Shown piece by piece: positions 49,599-57,938 of a DNA stretch of 64,000 nucleotides. This DNA is from Nordella sp. HKS 07 (GTDB taxonomy: Bacteria; Pseudomonadota; Alphaproteobacteria; Rhizobiales; Aestuariivirgaceae), in contig NZ_CP049258.1 of NCBI RefSeq assembly GCF_011046735.1, forward strand, positions 3,490,001 through 3,554,000, read 5' to 3'. The notes under the pieces were generated by a model that did no database searches, was not told where the DNA came from, and saw only the letters and a program-made list of their open reading frames with translations. The translations under genes were made by a program, and so were the position numbers. Each line of letters starts with the position of its first letter. Positions within the stretch are counted from its first letter, which is position 1.

Positions 49599-50438
49599 TC
49601 AATTCTTCGGCCAGGCGGCGAAGATGGCGTTGAGGTCGCTCTGCGGCGTTGCCTGCTCGGTGAACGTGAAGGTTCCCTTGCTCTGCACCTCGCGCGCCGC
49701 CGCAAGGAAGGCAGCGAGCGCCGCGCGTGTAAAAGCACCGCCGACGCTGATGCGCTTGACGCCGAGCCGGCTCAGATCTTCGACGGTGAGGGGGATGCCC
49801 TTCATGCCCATCAGCACGTTGACCGGAAGGTCGACTTCCCTGACGACGGTCTCGATATCTGCGGGGTTCTTGAGGCCCGGCGCATAGAGGACATCGGCGC
49901 CGGCGTCCTGAAAGGCCTGCAGCCGCATGATCGTGTCGGCGAGATTGGGCCGGTCATGCAGGAAATTCTCCGACCGCGCGGTGAGGGTGAAGCGGAAAGG
50001 CAGTGCCCGCGCCGCTTCGGCCGCCGCCGTGACCCGTTCGACCGCGGCCTCGAAATCATAGATCGGGTCGTCCTTGCGGCCCGTCGCGTCCTCGATCGAG
50101 CCGCCGACGATGCCGGTCTCGGCGGCGAGCCGGATGGTTTTGGCGCAGTCTTCCGGCGCATCGCCGAAGCCGCCTTCGAGATCGGCCGAGACCGGCAGGC
50201 TCGACGCCTCGGCAATGGCCTTGGCATTGCCGAGATGCTCGTCACGCGTAACGGCGCCCGTGCCGTCGGGCTTGCCGACGGTGAAGGCGAAGCCGGCGCT
50301 CGTGGTGGCGAGCGCCTGGAAGCCCAGATGCTGCAAGAGCCTGGCGCTGCCGGCATCCCAGGCATTGGGGATGACGAAGGCGCCCGGCTCCTCATGCAGC
50401 GCCGCGAAGAGTTTTCCTTTTTCCGCCTGGCTGATCAT
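49599..50438 (-). CDS. Isocitrate lyase/PEP mutase family protein
   Basis: A 279-residue TIM-barrel enzyme of the ICL/PEPM superfamily (FVIPNAWDAGSARLLQHLGFQALATTSAGFA, PVSADLEGGFGDAPEDCAKTIRLAAETG, GSIEDATGR, FTLTARSENFLHDRP). It lacks the KKCGH catalytic Cys of isocitrate lyase, so lyase activity on isocitrate is unlikely; oxaloacetate decarboxylase or 2,3-dimethylmalate lyase-type C-C cleavage is more plausible. Substrate unknown. It follows the radical SAM gene by 11 bp. Confidence 0.87.
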   Translation of the reverse strand: MISQAEKGKLFAALHEEPGAFVIPNAWDAGSARLLQHLGFQALATTSAGFAFTVGKPDGTGAVTRDEHLGNAKAIAEASSLPVSADLEGGFGDAPEDCAKTIRLAAETGIVGGSIEDATGRKDDPIYDFEAAVERVTAAAEAARALPFRFTLTARSENFLHDRPNLADTIMRLQAFQDAGADVLYAPGLKNPADIETVVREVDLPVNVLMGMKGIPLTVEDLSRLGVKRISVGGAFTRAALAAFLAAAREVQSKGTFTFTEQATPQSDLNAIFAAWPKN

Positions 50439-50449
50439 GATGTTCCTCT

Positions 50450-51586
50450 TCAGAAAAGCTTGAGTTGTTCGCCGGGCTTGGGCGGCCGCCGGAAAATGTC
50501 GGTCGAAAGCTGGCGCCGCTCCTTGTTATAGCCCAGACGCTGCGCCGCGATCTCGAAGCGCCGCCCGATCGACCAGGCATAAGGTCCGGTGCCGGTGAAG
50601 CGGCGCCCGAAAGTGGAGTCGTTCTCCTTGCCCTGGCGCGTCTGGCGGATGAGCGACATGACCTTGGCGGCGCGGTCGGGCAACGCCTCATTGAGCCAGG
50701 CGCGGAAGATGTCCTTCACCTCGAGCGGCAATCTCAGCACGACATAACCCGCCTCACGCGCCCCCGCCGCATGGCCGGCCTTCAGGAGGCTCTCGATCTC
50801 GCTGTCATTGAGGCCCGGAATGATCGGCGCAGTCATGACGACGGTGGGCACACCCGCTTTCGACAAGGCCTCGATGGCGCCCAGCCTTCTGGTCGGCGTC
50901 GCGGCGCGCGGCTCCATGGCACGCGCGAGCTTGGCATCGAGCGTCGTCACCGACACCGCGACCTTCACGAGATTGCGCCTGGCCATGTCCGTGAGGATGT
51001 CGAGATCACGCAGCACCAGCGCCGATTTCGTCACGATGCCGACCGGATGGTTGAACTCCGACAGCACTTCCAGGATCTGCCTGGTGATGCGGTATTCGCG
51101 CTCGATCGGCTGATAGGGATCGGTATTGGCGCCAAGCGCGATGGTGAGCGGCTCATAGTGCGGATTGGACAATTCGGCCCGCAGCAGCGCCGCCGCATTG
51201 GTCTTGGCGAAGAGCTTGCTTTCGAAATCGAGCCCGGGCGAGAGGCCCATATAGGCATGGGTGGGCCGCGCATAGCAGTAGGAGCAGCCATGCTCGCAGC
51301 CGCGATAGGGATTGATCGACTGGCGGAAGGAGATGTCGGGCGAGTCGTTGGTGGTGATGATCTTCTTCGGCGTCTCCTCATACACCGTCGTCTTGAGCGG
51401 CGGCAGGTCCTCGAGCGTCTGCCAGCCATCATCGAAGAGCGCTGTGCCGTGCCGCTCGTAACGGCCCGGCATGTTGACGACAGCGCCGCGCCCGCGCTGA
51501 TGCTGCGGCAGCGTCGCATAGCGACCCGCCCCAAGGGCTGAGAGGTCGAGCCCGCTCGTCTGGCGCCTGTCGATGAGTGTCGTCAT
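50450..51586 (-). CDS. PA0069-family radical SAM protein (SPL-like)
   Basis: A 378-residue radical SAM enzyme. The cluster motif is C97-x3-C101-x2-C104 in YRGCEHGCSYCYARP. The family resembles spore photoproduct lyase in sequence (GTNTDPYQPIERE-like GANTDPYQPIEREYRITR), but the reaction of PA0069-type proteins is not established. An inverted repeat overlaps the start and an SOS-type box lies 26-40 bp upstream, suggesting damage-inducible expression and a possible link to DNA repair (inference). It is probably co-transcribed with the PEP-mutase-like gene. Confidence 0.88.
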   Translation of the reverse strand: MTTLIDRRQTSGLDLSALGAGRYATLPQHQRGRGAVVNMPGRYERHGTALFDDGWQTLEDLPPLKTTVYEETPKKIITTNDSPDISFRQSINPYRGCEHGCSYCYARPTHAYMGLSPGLDFESKLFAKTNAAALLRAELSNPHYEPLTIALGANTDPYQPIEREYRITRQILEVLSEFNHPVGIVTKSALVLRDLDILTDMARRNLVKVAVSVTTLDAKLARAMEPRAATPTRRLGAIEALSKAGVPTVVMTAPIIPGLNDSEIESLLKAGHAAGAREAGYVVLRLPLEVKDIFRAWLNEALPDRAAKVMSLIRQTRQGKENDSTFGRRFTGTGPYAWSIGRRFEIAAQRLGYNKERRQLSTDIFRRPPKPGEQLKLF

Positions 51587-51588
51587 GG

Positions 51589-51626
51589 GAGAACATATAA
51601 ACGTTCTCCATGAACAAATCAAGAAC
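51589..51626 (-). promoter_or_regulatory. SOS-type LexA box and adjacent palindrome upstream of the radical SAM gene
   Basis: GAACAAATCAAGAAC (51612-51626; GTTC-N7-GTTC on the coding strand) matches the direct-repeat LexA site of alphaproteobacteria. Beside it GAGAAC (51589-51594) and GTTCTC (51603-51608) form an inverted repeat spaced by 8 bp. Confidence 0.65.
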
Positions 51627-51652
51627 GCATATCGCGCCGACCGGCAGCCTTG

Positions 51653-52441
51653 TCAGGGCTTCGGCGTGGTGATGGCATCTTTGAGCTCGGGATATTTGGC
51701 TGTAATCCGGTCGAATTCGCCGGATTTCGCCACTTCCTTGATGGCGGCGTCGAGCTTGGTCTTGAGCTGCGTGTCGCCCTTGCGGATGCCGGCGCCGATG
51801 CCTTCGCCCAGCACCTTGGCATCGCTGACGCTGGCCTTGTATTCGCAGCAGGCCTTGCCGCCATCGGTATCCAGGAACCCGCGCATCACCGCCGCGCTGC
51901 CGATCGTGTAGTCGATGCGGCCCGCGGCGAGGTCCTGGTTGGCCTCGTCCTGCGTCGCATAGGTTTTGATCGTCGCGCCGGCCGGTGCGTAGCTATCTTC
52001 GGCATGCTTGGCCGAGACGGTGGAGCCCTGGACGCCGATCGTTTTGTCGGCAAGATGGCCGGGCTCGATATTGAGATCGCCGTTCTTGGGGCCGACGACG
52101 AAGAGCGTGGTGCGATAATAGGTATCGGAAAAGTCGATGATTTCGCGGCGCTTGGGCGTGATCGACATGGCGCTCCAGATGACGTCGATCGTATGCGACT
52201 GCAGCGCCGGGATGATGCCGTCCCAGGCCACTTCGACATAATCGCATTTCTCGTTCATCGCCTTGCAGACGGCGTCGATGGCGTCGATCTCCCAGCCCAC
52301 CCATTTGCCGGAAGCGTCCTTGGAGCTGAAAGGTGGAAACGGTTCTGCCGCAAAGCCGATCTTCAGTTCGGCGTGGGCGAGACTCGCCTGCAGCGCCGTG
52401 AGGCAGGCCGCCACAGTAAGTGCTTTGAACATCTTGTGCAT
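51653..52441 (-). CDS. Amino-acid ABC transporter substrate-binding protein (family 3)
   Basis: A 262-residue periplasmic binding protein. Signal peptide MHKMFKALTVAACLTALQASLAHA (start could be Met4). The mature part has IGFAAEPFPPFSSKDASGKWVGWEIDAIDAVC, DGIIPALQSHTIDVIWSAMSITPKRREIIDFS and the hinge region of polar amino-acid binders. No permease or ATPase genes are adjacent, so it may work with a distant system. It ends about 67 bp from the radical SAM start. Ligand not predictable. Confidence 0.88.
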   Translation of the reverse strand: MHKMFKALTVAACLTALQASLAHAELKIGFAAEPFPPFSSKDASGKWVGWEIDAIDAVCKAMNEKCDYVEVAWDGIIPALQSHTIDVIWSAMSITPKRREIIDFSDTYYRTTLFVVGPKNGDLNIEPGHLADKTIGVQGSTVSAKHAEDSYAPAGATIKTYATQDEANQDLAAGRIDYTIGSAAVMRGFLDTDGGKACCEYKASVSDAKVLGEGIGAGIRKGDTQLKTKLDAAIKEVAKSGEFDRITAKYPELKDAITTPKP

Positions 52442-52485
52442 CTTAGGCTCCAGATAGGCTTGGCTAGATCGGTGCGCCGTCCGAC

Positions 52486-52500
52486 ATGCCTTTAAGGCAT
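52486..52500. promoter_or_regulatory. Perfect palindrome upstream of the substrate-binding protein gene
   Basis: ATGCCTTTAAGGCAT: 7-bp arms with a single central base, 45 bp upstream of the start. It may be an operator; no regulator can be assigned. Confidence 0.4.
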
Positions 52501-52602
52501 CTATGGCTTTTTATAGGACAGTATCTGTACGGGTGGTTAAGCCGGAACGTCCATATAAACTGATCGATTCTCTCAGTCTGCAATGATCGGAATTCTTAAC
52601 GG

Positions 52603-53151
52603 CTAGCTCTTCCGTCTCTGCACATGTTCATCGAGCCTCGGCATGATCTCGACGAAATTGCACGGCAGATGCCGGTAATCGAGCTGGCTCTTGAGAATGC
52701 CGTCCCAGCCGTCGCGGCAGGCGCCAGGTGAGCCGGGCAAGCAGAAGATGTATTTCCCATGGGCTACACCGGCCGTGGCGCGCGATTGCACCGTCGAGAC
52801 GCCGATCTTCTGAAACGAGATCATGTGGAAGGCGACGCCGAAACCTTCCATCTCCTTCTCGAACAATGGCCGCATCGCTTCCACCGTCACGTCGCGTCCG
52901 GTGAGGCCGGTGCCGCCGGTCGAGATCACGACGTCGATATCGGGACGCTTCAGCCATGTGCGCATCAGGCTGCGGATGGCGCGGACATCGTCCTTGACGA
53001 TCCGGCGGTCGCTGAGCTCGTGGCCAGCCTCCTTGATGCGTTCGACGAGAGTGTCGCCCGATTTGTCGGTCGAAAGGGTCCGCGTATCGGACACGGTGAG
53101 CACCGCGATGCGGACCGGGATGAAGGATCGTGGTTGAGGCGTCTGAGTCAT
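52603..53151 (-). CDS. moaB: Molybdenum cofactor biosynthesis protein B
   Basis: A 182-residue MoaB/Mog-family protein. TVSDTRTLSTDKSGDTLVERIKEAGHEL, VISTGGTGLTGRDVTVEAMRPLFEKEM and IFCLPGSPGACRDGWDGIL are the conserved molybdopterin-binding segments. It takes part in molybdopterin adenylation or an equivalent step. It lies downstream of the uracil-DNA glycosylase and LysE remnant on the same strand. Other moa/moe genes are not in the window. Confidence 0.94.
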   Translation of the reverse strand: MTQTPQPRSFIPVRIAVLTVSDTRTLSTDKSGDTLVERIKEAGHELSDRRIVKDDVRAIRSLMRTWLKRPDIDVVISTGGTGLTGRDVTVEAMRPLFEKEMEGFGVAFHMISFQKIGVSTVQSRATAGVAHGKYIFCLPGSPGACRDGWDGILKSQLDYRHLPCNFVEIMPRLDEHVQRRKS

Positions 53152-53156
53152 GTCGG

Positions 53157-53315
53157 TCAGCGGCGCTCGAAGGCCAAACGCGCGGCGAGAAGAAGGAAGA
53201 GCGAAGCGGAGAGCACCGAGAAGATGCGCGCGACGGAACGGCTCTGGCTAGGCGTCAGATTAAGGGTGAGTGCCGCGGTCAGGAAGACGAGCGGATCGGC
53301 GGTATCAATGGGCAT
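53157..53315 (-). pseudogene. LysE/RhtB exporter remnant with internal deletion
   Basis: A 52-codon ORF whose first ~22 residues ([22 protein letters not shown]) match the start of LysE-family exporters, and whose last ~25 (RIFSVLSASLFLLLAARLAFE) match the final helix. The roughly 150 residues between are absent, so it looks like an in-frame internal deletion. The start overlaps the end of the udg gene by 11 bp, consistent with an old operon. A functional one-helix peptide is possible but unsupported. Confidence 0.6.
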
Positions 53316-54129
53316 CGGCTTTGTGTTTCTGCTGAAGCGAGAGGAAATCGCACCAGGCGAGGCGCTTCTGCGCCGGCTGGCGCAGCAGATAGGCCGGATG
53401 CAATGTCGCGAGCAGCGGAATGCCGCCGAAATCGAACCAGCGGCCTCTGAGCTTCAATATGCCTTCGGATTTGCCGATCAGGCGCTGCGTCGGCGTGGCG
53501 CCGAGACAGACGATGAGGCGTGGCTGCTTGATCTCGATGGCGCGCCTGAGAAACGGCAGGCACATCAGTGTCTCCTGATCGGTCGGCGTGCGGTTGCCGG
53601 GAGGCCGCCAGAAGATGACATTGGAAATGTAGACGGAGTTTTCCGGACTCTCCGCGTGCCGCGACAGGCCGATTGCCGTCAGCATGCGGTCGAGAAGCTG
53701 GCCGGAGCGGCCGACGAAGGGCTTGCCCTGGATGTCTTCATCGCGTCCCGGCGCCTCGCCGATGAGCATGACTTGGGCTTGCGGATTGCCGTCGGCGAAG
53801 CAGAGATTGGTCGCCGTCTTCTTGAGCGGGCAGGCATCGAAGCGCAGCAAGGCCTGCTCGATGTCGGCAAGCGTCGCGCATTGCGCCGCAAGCGCCGCGG
53901 CGTCGCTGTTGCCGGGCGAGGCTTGCGCCGCGCCGCGCATCTCGGGTGCATTGGCGGCAGGCCTGACGAGAGTGGGCCGGTTCAGGACGGAACCCGCCGG
54001 CCGTGACGCTGGCGCAGCCGGCGCCGGTGGCGGCATGACGAGACGGTTCACCGGCGTGCTCCCGATGATTTCGTCCGCGCCCATCTCGACCAGCCACTCG
54101 ATCGCGGCCGCTGCTTCCGCTGCCCTCAT
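53305..54129 (-). CDS. Uracil-DNA glycosylase superfamily protein (family 4-like)
   Basis: A 274-residue UDG with an N-terminal Ala/Pro-rich region (residues ~1-85) and a catalytic domain: [31 protein letters not shown] (uracil-binding loop), [15 protein letters not shown], and [13 protein letters not shown] (the minor-groove HP loop). It excises uracil from DNA. Only some cluster cysteines of family 4 are evident (FDACPL, LCF, IVCLG), so Fe-S content is uncertain. The ATG at 54129 is preferred over a TTG at 54162. Divergent from ETF-QO, a frequent pairing. Confidence 0.9.
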   Translation of the reverse strand: MRAAEAAAAIEWLVEMGADEIIGSTPVNRLVMPPPAPAAPASRPAGSVLNRPTLVRPAANAPEMRGAAQASPGNSDAAALAAQCATLADIEQALLRFDACPLKKTATNLCFADGNPQAQVMLIGEAPGRDEDIQGKPFVGRSGQLLDRMLTAIGLSRHAESPENSVYISNVIFWRPPGNRTPTDQETLMCLPFLRRAIEIKQPRLIVCLGATPTQRLIGKSEGILKLRGRWFDFGGIPLLATLHPAYLLRQPAQKRLAWCDFLSLQQKHKADAH

Positions 54130-54249
54130 ATCGTATTCTTCGCTTTCCGTGCCTTGGATCAAAATGGAAAAGGCTCCAACGGTGGCTTGCGCCCCCGGGT
54201 CCTGTCACTATAACAGGCCGGAAACGATTGCGCCTATAGGGAGAAGACT

Positions 54250-55911
54250 GTGGAAGACGTCCAGCGGGAAGCCATGGAATATGACGTCGTCATCGTGGGG
54301 GCGGGGCCTGCCGGCCTCGCGGCGGCCATCCGATTGAAGCAGCTCGCCGCCGAAACTGGGCACGACGTATCGGTATGTATCCTCGAGAAAGGTTCCGAGG
54401 TCGGCGCCCATATCCTCTCCGGCGCGGTGGTGGACCCGATCGCCCTTAACGAACTCATCCCCGACTGGAAGGAAAAAGGAGCGCCCCTCAACACCCTCGT
54501 CAATGAGGATCGTTTCTACGTGCTGGGGCCGCAAGGGTCCGTGCGCCTGCCCAACTTCATGATGCCGCCGCTCATGAACAATCACGGCAACTATGCCGTC
54601 TCGCTCGGCAATGTCTGCCGCTGGCTGGCCGGGCAGGCGGAAGCGCTGGGTGTCGAGATCTATCCGGGCTTCGCTTGCTCGGACGTGCTCTATCGCGAGG
54701 ACGGTTCGGTGAAAGGCGTCGTCGCCGGCGTCTTCGGCATCGCCAAGGACGGTTCGCACAAGGCGGATTTCCAGCCCGGCATGGAACTGCACGGCAAATA
54801 TGTCTTCATCGCCGAAGGGGTCAGAGGCTCGCTCGCCAAGGAGATCATCGCCAGGTTCAATCTCTCGGAGGGCAGGCAGCCGCAGAAATTCGGCCTCGGC
54901 ATGAAGGAGCTCTGGGAAGTTCTCCCGGAGAATCACAAACAGGGACAGGTCACCCACACGATGGGCTGGCCGCTTGGCCTCAAGGCCGGCGGTGGTTCCT
55001 TCATGTATCATCTCGAGAACAATCTGGTGTCGATCGGCTTCGTCGTGCACCTGAACTACGAGAACCCGCATCTCTTCCCCTATATGGAGTTCCAGCGCTT
55101 CAAGCATCATCCGCTCATCGAGCCGGTGCTGCGCGGCGGCCGCCGTGTCGCCTATGGCGCGCGCGCCATCACCGAAGGCGGCCTGCAATCGGTGCCGAAG
55201 CTCTATTTCCCCGGCGGCGCGCTCATCGGCTGCTCGGCCGGCTTCGTCAACGTGCCGCGCATCAAGGGCTCGCACAATGCGATGAAGACCGGCATGCTGG
55301 CGGCGGAGGAGGCCTTCAAGGCGCTGCAGGCCGGCCGCGCCGGCGACCAGCTCGAGGCCTATCAGAACGCTTACGAGAATTCCTGGGTCTATGAGGATCT
55401 GAAGCGGGTCCGCAACGTGAAGCCGATGTGGTCGAAGCTCGGCCTGGTCGGCGGCTTGGCGCTCGGCGGCGCCGATATGTGGCTCAATCAGCTTTTCGGC
55501 TTCGGCCTCGGCACCTGGAAGCACGGCAAGCCGGATTATGCGACGCTGAAGCCCGCTTCCCAGATGAAGCCCATCGCCTATCCCAAGCCCGACGGCATCA
55601 TATCCTTCGACCGCCTCACCAACGTGGCCTTCTCGGCGACCAATCACGAGGAAGACGAGCCGCCGCATCTGAAGCTCAAGGATCCATCAATCCCGATCGG
55701 GGTCAACCTGCCGAACTGGGCGGAGCCCGCCCAGCGCTATTGCCCGGCCGGCGTCTATGAGGTCGTGGGCGAGGCGGGCAAGGACGCGCGCTTCCAGATC
55801 AACCACCAGAATTGCGTCCACTGCAAAACCTGCGACATCAAGGACCCGTCGCAGAACATCAACTGGGTGGTGCCGCAGGGCGGCGAAGGCCCGAACTATC
55901 CCAACATGTAG
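54250..55911 (+). CDS. Electron transfer flavoprotein-ubiquinone oxidoreductase
   Basis: A 553-residue inner-membrane enzyme passing electrons from ETF to ubiquinone. FAD site YDVVIVGAGPAGLAAAIRLKQ at residues ~12-32; the ubiquinone/membrane region includes GWPLGLKAGGGSFMYHLEN; the 4Fe-4S cysteines are YCPAGVYEVV and NCVHCKTCDIKDPSQNINWVVPQGGEGP at the C-terminus. All regions are complete. It starts at 54250; Met10 is an alternative. It supports fatty acid and amino acid oxidation. Confidence 0.97.
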   Translation: MEDVQREAMEYDVVIVGAGPAGLAAAIRLKQLAAETGHDVSVCILEKGSEVGAHILSGAVVDPIALNELIPDWKEKGAPLNTLVNEDRFYVLGPQGSVRLPNFMMPPLMNNHGNYAVSLGNVCRWLAGQAEALGVEIYPGFACSDVLYREDGSVKGVVAGVFGIAKDGSHKADFQPGMELHGKYVFIAEGVRGSLAKEIIARFNLSEGRQPQKFGLGMKELWEVLPENHKQGQVTHTMGWPLGLKAGGGSFMYHLENNLVSIGFVVHLNYENPHLFPYMEFQRFKHHPLIEPVLRGGRRVAYGARAITEGGLQSVPKLYFPGGALIGCSAGFVNVPRIKGSHNAMKTGMLAAEEAFKALQAGRAGDQLEAYQNAYENSWVYEDLKRVRNVKPMWSKLGLVGGLALGGADMWLNQLFGFGLGTWKHGKPDYATLKPASQMKPIAYPKPDGIISFDRLTNVAFSATNHEEDEPPHLKLKDPSIPIGVNLPNWAEPAQRYCPAGVYEVVGEAGKDARFQINHQNCVHCKTCDIKDPSQNINWVVPQGGEGPNYPNM

Positions 55912-56099
55912 ACCGCATCGGCGGTAGGAATAGAGTGCAAATTTTCTCAGCGGGCATGCAGCGCCGCTTAACCACTTGCGCGAAAGCCGCGATTTTTCAG
56001 CTCAGTTAGCTAAAGTTTTAGTCAAATCGGCAAGCTCCGGGGAAGCCTGGGCGTCTAGTTTGCCCCCGACACGACCAATTATCTGGGGGCAAGACGCAA

Positions 56100-57761
56100 G
56101 TGACAGGCATTCCTCCTTCCCGGAATAGCGCCGGGTGGCTGCGCCGCTTTGCCGGCGACGCGCGCGGTAATGTTGCGCTTTTCACCGCCCTTGCGGCCCT
56201 TCCGCTGCTGGTCGCGGCAGGGGTGGCCATCGACGTCGCGCGCGCCTCGCGTAGTCAGACCGCCTTGCAGGTGGCGGTCGATGCCGCCGCCCTCGCCGTC
56301 GCCTCCTCAGGGAAATCGGACTTGGCGGGGCTGAGCGAGGCGCAGAAGAAAGCGCGTCAGCAAGAGATGAAGGACATGGCCGAACGTTTCCTGCGCACCA
56401 ATTACGCGTATGGCGGGCAGGATCTCTCGGTGCAAATCAATGTAACCGATGAGATCGTCTCAGTAGAGGCCACGCAGCCTTACCCAACGACGCTGATGAA
56501 GCTTGTCGGCTACCAGACGATGGATCTCGGCGCCCACGCCGAGGTCAATCTGCAGGGCGGCATTGCTGAAAACATCGAGATCGTGCTGGTGATGGACATC
56601 ACCGGCTCTATGAAAGGCTCCAAGATCGAAAGTGCCAAGGCCGCGGCCAAGGCGTTGATCCAAAAGGTACTGGGCGACAAGGAGTCCGATGACAAAGTCA
56701 GGTTTGCTCTTGTTCCTTTTGCGGGCTCGGTGAATGTCGGGGGTGACAAGGTCTCGAGCGGCTGGATCGACACGACGGGCAAGGCCGCGGTGTCCAAGGT
56801 CAATTTCACCAATGCGACCTATCACAACATGAAGGGCTGGGATGACCTGAGATACCGCAATGCGGCGGGCCAGACCGTGAAGTTGCCATGGAATGGATGC
56901 GTCGAGGCGCGCCTGGGCGCGTATGCCACCAATGACACGGAACCCAGTGCTTCTTCGTCCGATACCCTCTTCACGCCCTATTTCGCTCCCGACGAGCCGG
57001 ATGCCAACGTGAACGACGACTATGGCAACAATTATCTTTCCGACGGCGTGACCGGGAATGAAACCGCACGGCTCAAAAACCAGGCAAAATACGCCAACAA
57101 GGTCGTCAGCATCTCCTTCAAGACCGGCCCAGGAGCCAATTGCGCGTCCTCTCCGATCATTCCGCTGACACCGGACCGCAGCGTCATCGAGAAGGGGATC
57201 GACGATATGAAGGCTGAGGGTCCCACCAACCTTGTCGAAGGAATCATGTGGGGCTGGCGGGTCGTCTCACCCGGTTTGCCATTCACCGAAGGCAAGAGTT
57301 TCCAAGATAAGGAATGGCGCAAGATCGTCGTTCTCATGACGGATGGCGAAAACGACGTAGGCACCAACAGCTCGCGGAGCATGCCGCCTGCCGCCACGGG
57401 CACGATATATACCGCTTTCGGCTACTCGAAGGTCGATCTGGCGAAGAACCGGTTCGGCACCCAGACTCAGTCGCTCGTGCGTGGCAAGCTCGATGCCGCC
57501 TTCGAGACGGCCTGCACGAATCTGAAGGCCAAGCATGAGATGCGCGAAAGCCAGGGCCGCCAGCTGCCGAGCCTCGAACTTTATACGATCGGCTTTATGG
57601 TGAAATCGGAGTTGGTCGAGGCGCTCACGAAATGCGCCTCCGATCCGAGCCTCAACGGGAACCAATATCAATACTACATCAACGCCGCGAACGAGACCCA
57701 GCTGAAAGGTGCCTTCGAGACGATCGGTGCCCGGCTGAAGACCATGTATCTGAGCAAGTGA
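56100..57761 (+). CDS. TadG-like pilus assembly protein with vWA domain
   Basis: A 553-residue exported protein. TadE/TadG N-terminus: DARGNVALFTALAALPLLVAAGVAIDVARA is a single anchor helix with the GNVA motif. A von Willebrand A domain begins IEIVLVMDITGSMKGSKIESAK (MIDAS variant DxTGS) and ends with a VVLMTDGENDVG strand. TadG minor pseudopilins belong to Flp/Tad pili, but no other tad genes are in the window. GTG start at 56100. It is followed by a strong terminator, so it is its own transcription unit between ETF-QO and the TPR gene. Confidence 0.86.
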   Translation: MTGIPPSRNSAGWLRRFAGDARGNVALFTALAALPLLVAAGVAIDVARASRSQTALQVAVDAAALAVASSGKSDLAGLSEAQKKARQQEMKDMAERFLRTNYAYGGQDLSVQINVTDEIVSVEATQPYPTTLMKLVGYQTMDLGAHAEVNLQGGIAENIEIVLVMDITGSMKGSKIESAKAAAKALIQKVLGDKESDDKVRFALVPFAGSVNVGGDKVSSGWIDTTGKAAVSKVNFTNATYHNMKGWDDLRYRNAAGQTVKLPWNGCVEARLGAYATNDTEPSASSSDTLFTPYFAPDEPDANVNDDYGNNYLSDGVTGNETARLKNQAKYANKVVSISFKTGPGANCASSPIIPLTPDRSVIEKGIDDMKAEGPTNLVEGIMWGWRVVSPGLPFTEGKSFQDKEWRKIVVLMTDGENDVGTNSSRSMPPAATGTIYTAFGYSKVDLAKNRFGTQTQSLVRGKLDAAFETACTNLKAKHEMRESQGRQLPSLELYTIGFMVKSELVEALTKCASDPSLNGNQYQYYINAANETQLKGAFETIGARLKTMYLSK

Positions 57762-57797
57762 TTCCATCCGACACCGCGGCCAGCTTGCCGAATTTGA

Positions 57798-57827
57798 GGG
57801 CGTTTCCCGGCGAAACGCCCCTTTTTC
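57798..57827 (+). terminator. Rho-independent terminator after the TadG-like gene
   Basis: GGGCGTTTC (57798-57806) pairs with GAAACGCCC (57812-57820), 5-base loop, followed by CTTTTTC. Confidence 0.9.
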
Positions 57828-57938
57828 ATGGGCGTCACGGCCCGCCGGTCGGCCGCCCCCTTGCGGTGATCCTGAAAAAACCTCATTTTATGTCCTGAAT
57901 CGCGAAGCATAGCGCTTCTGCGAGCAGAAAGATTTCTG

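Noticed and set aside
55960-55985. A CtrA-like TTAACCAC element upstream of the TadG-like gene
   Set aside because: A single half-site differing from TTAACCAT at the last base is too weak to call without expression data.
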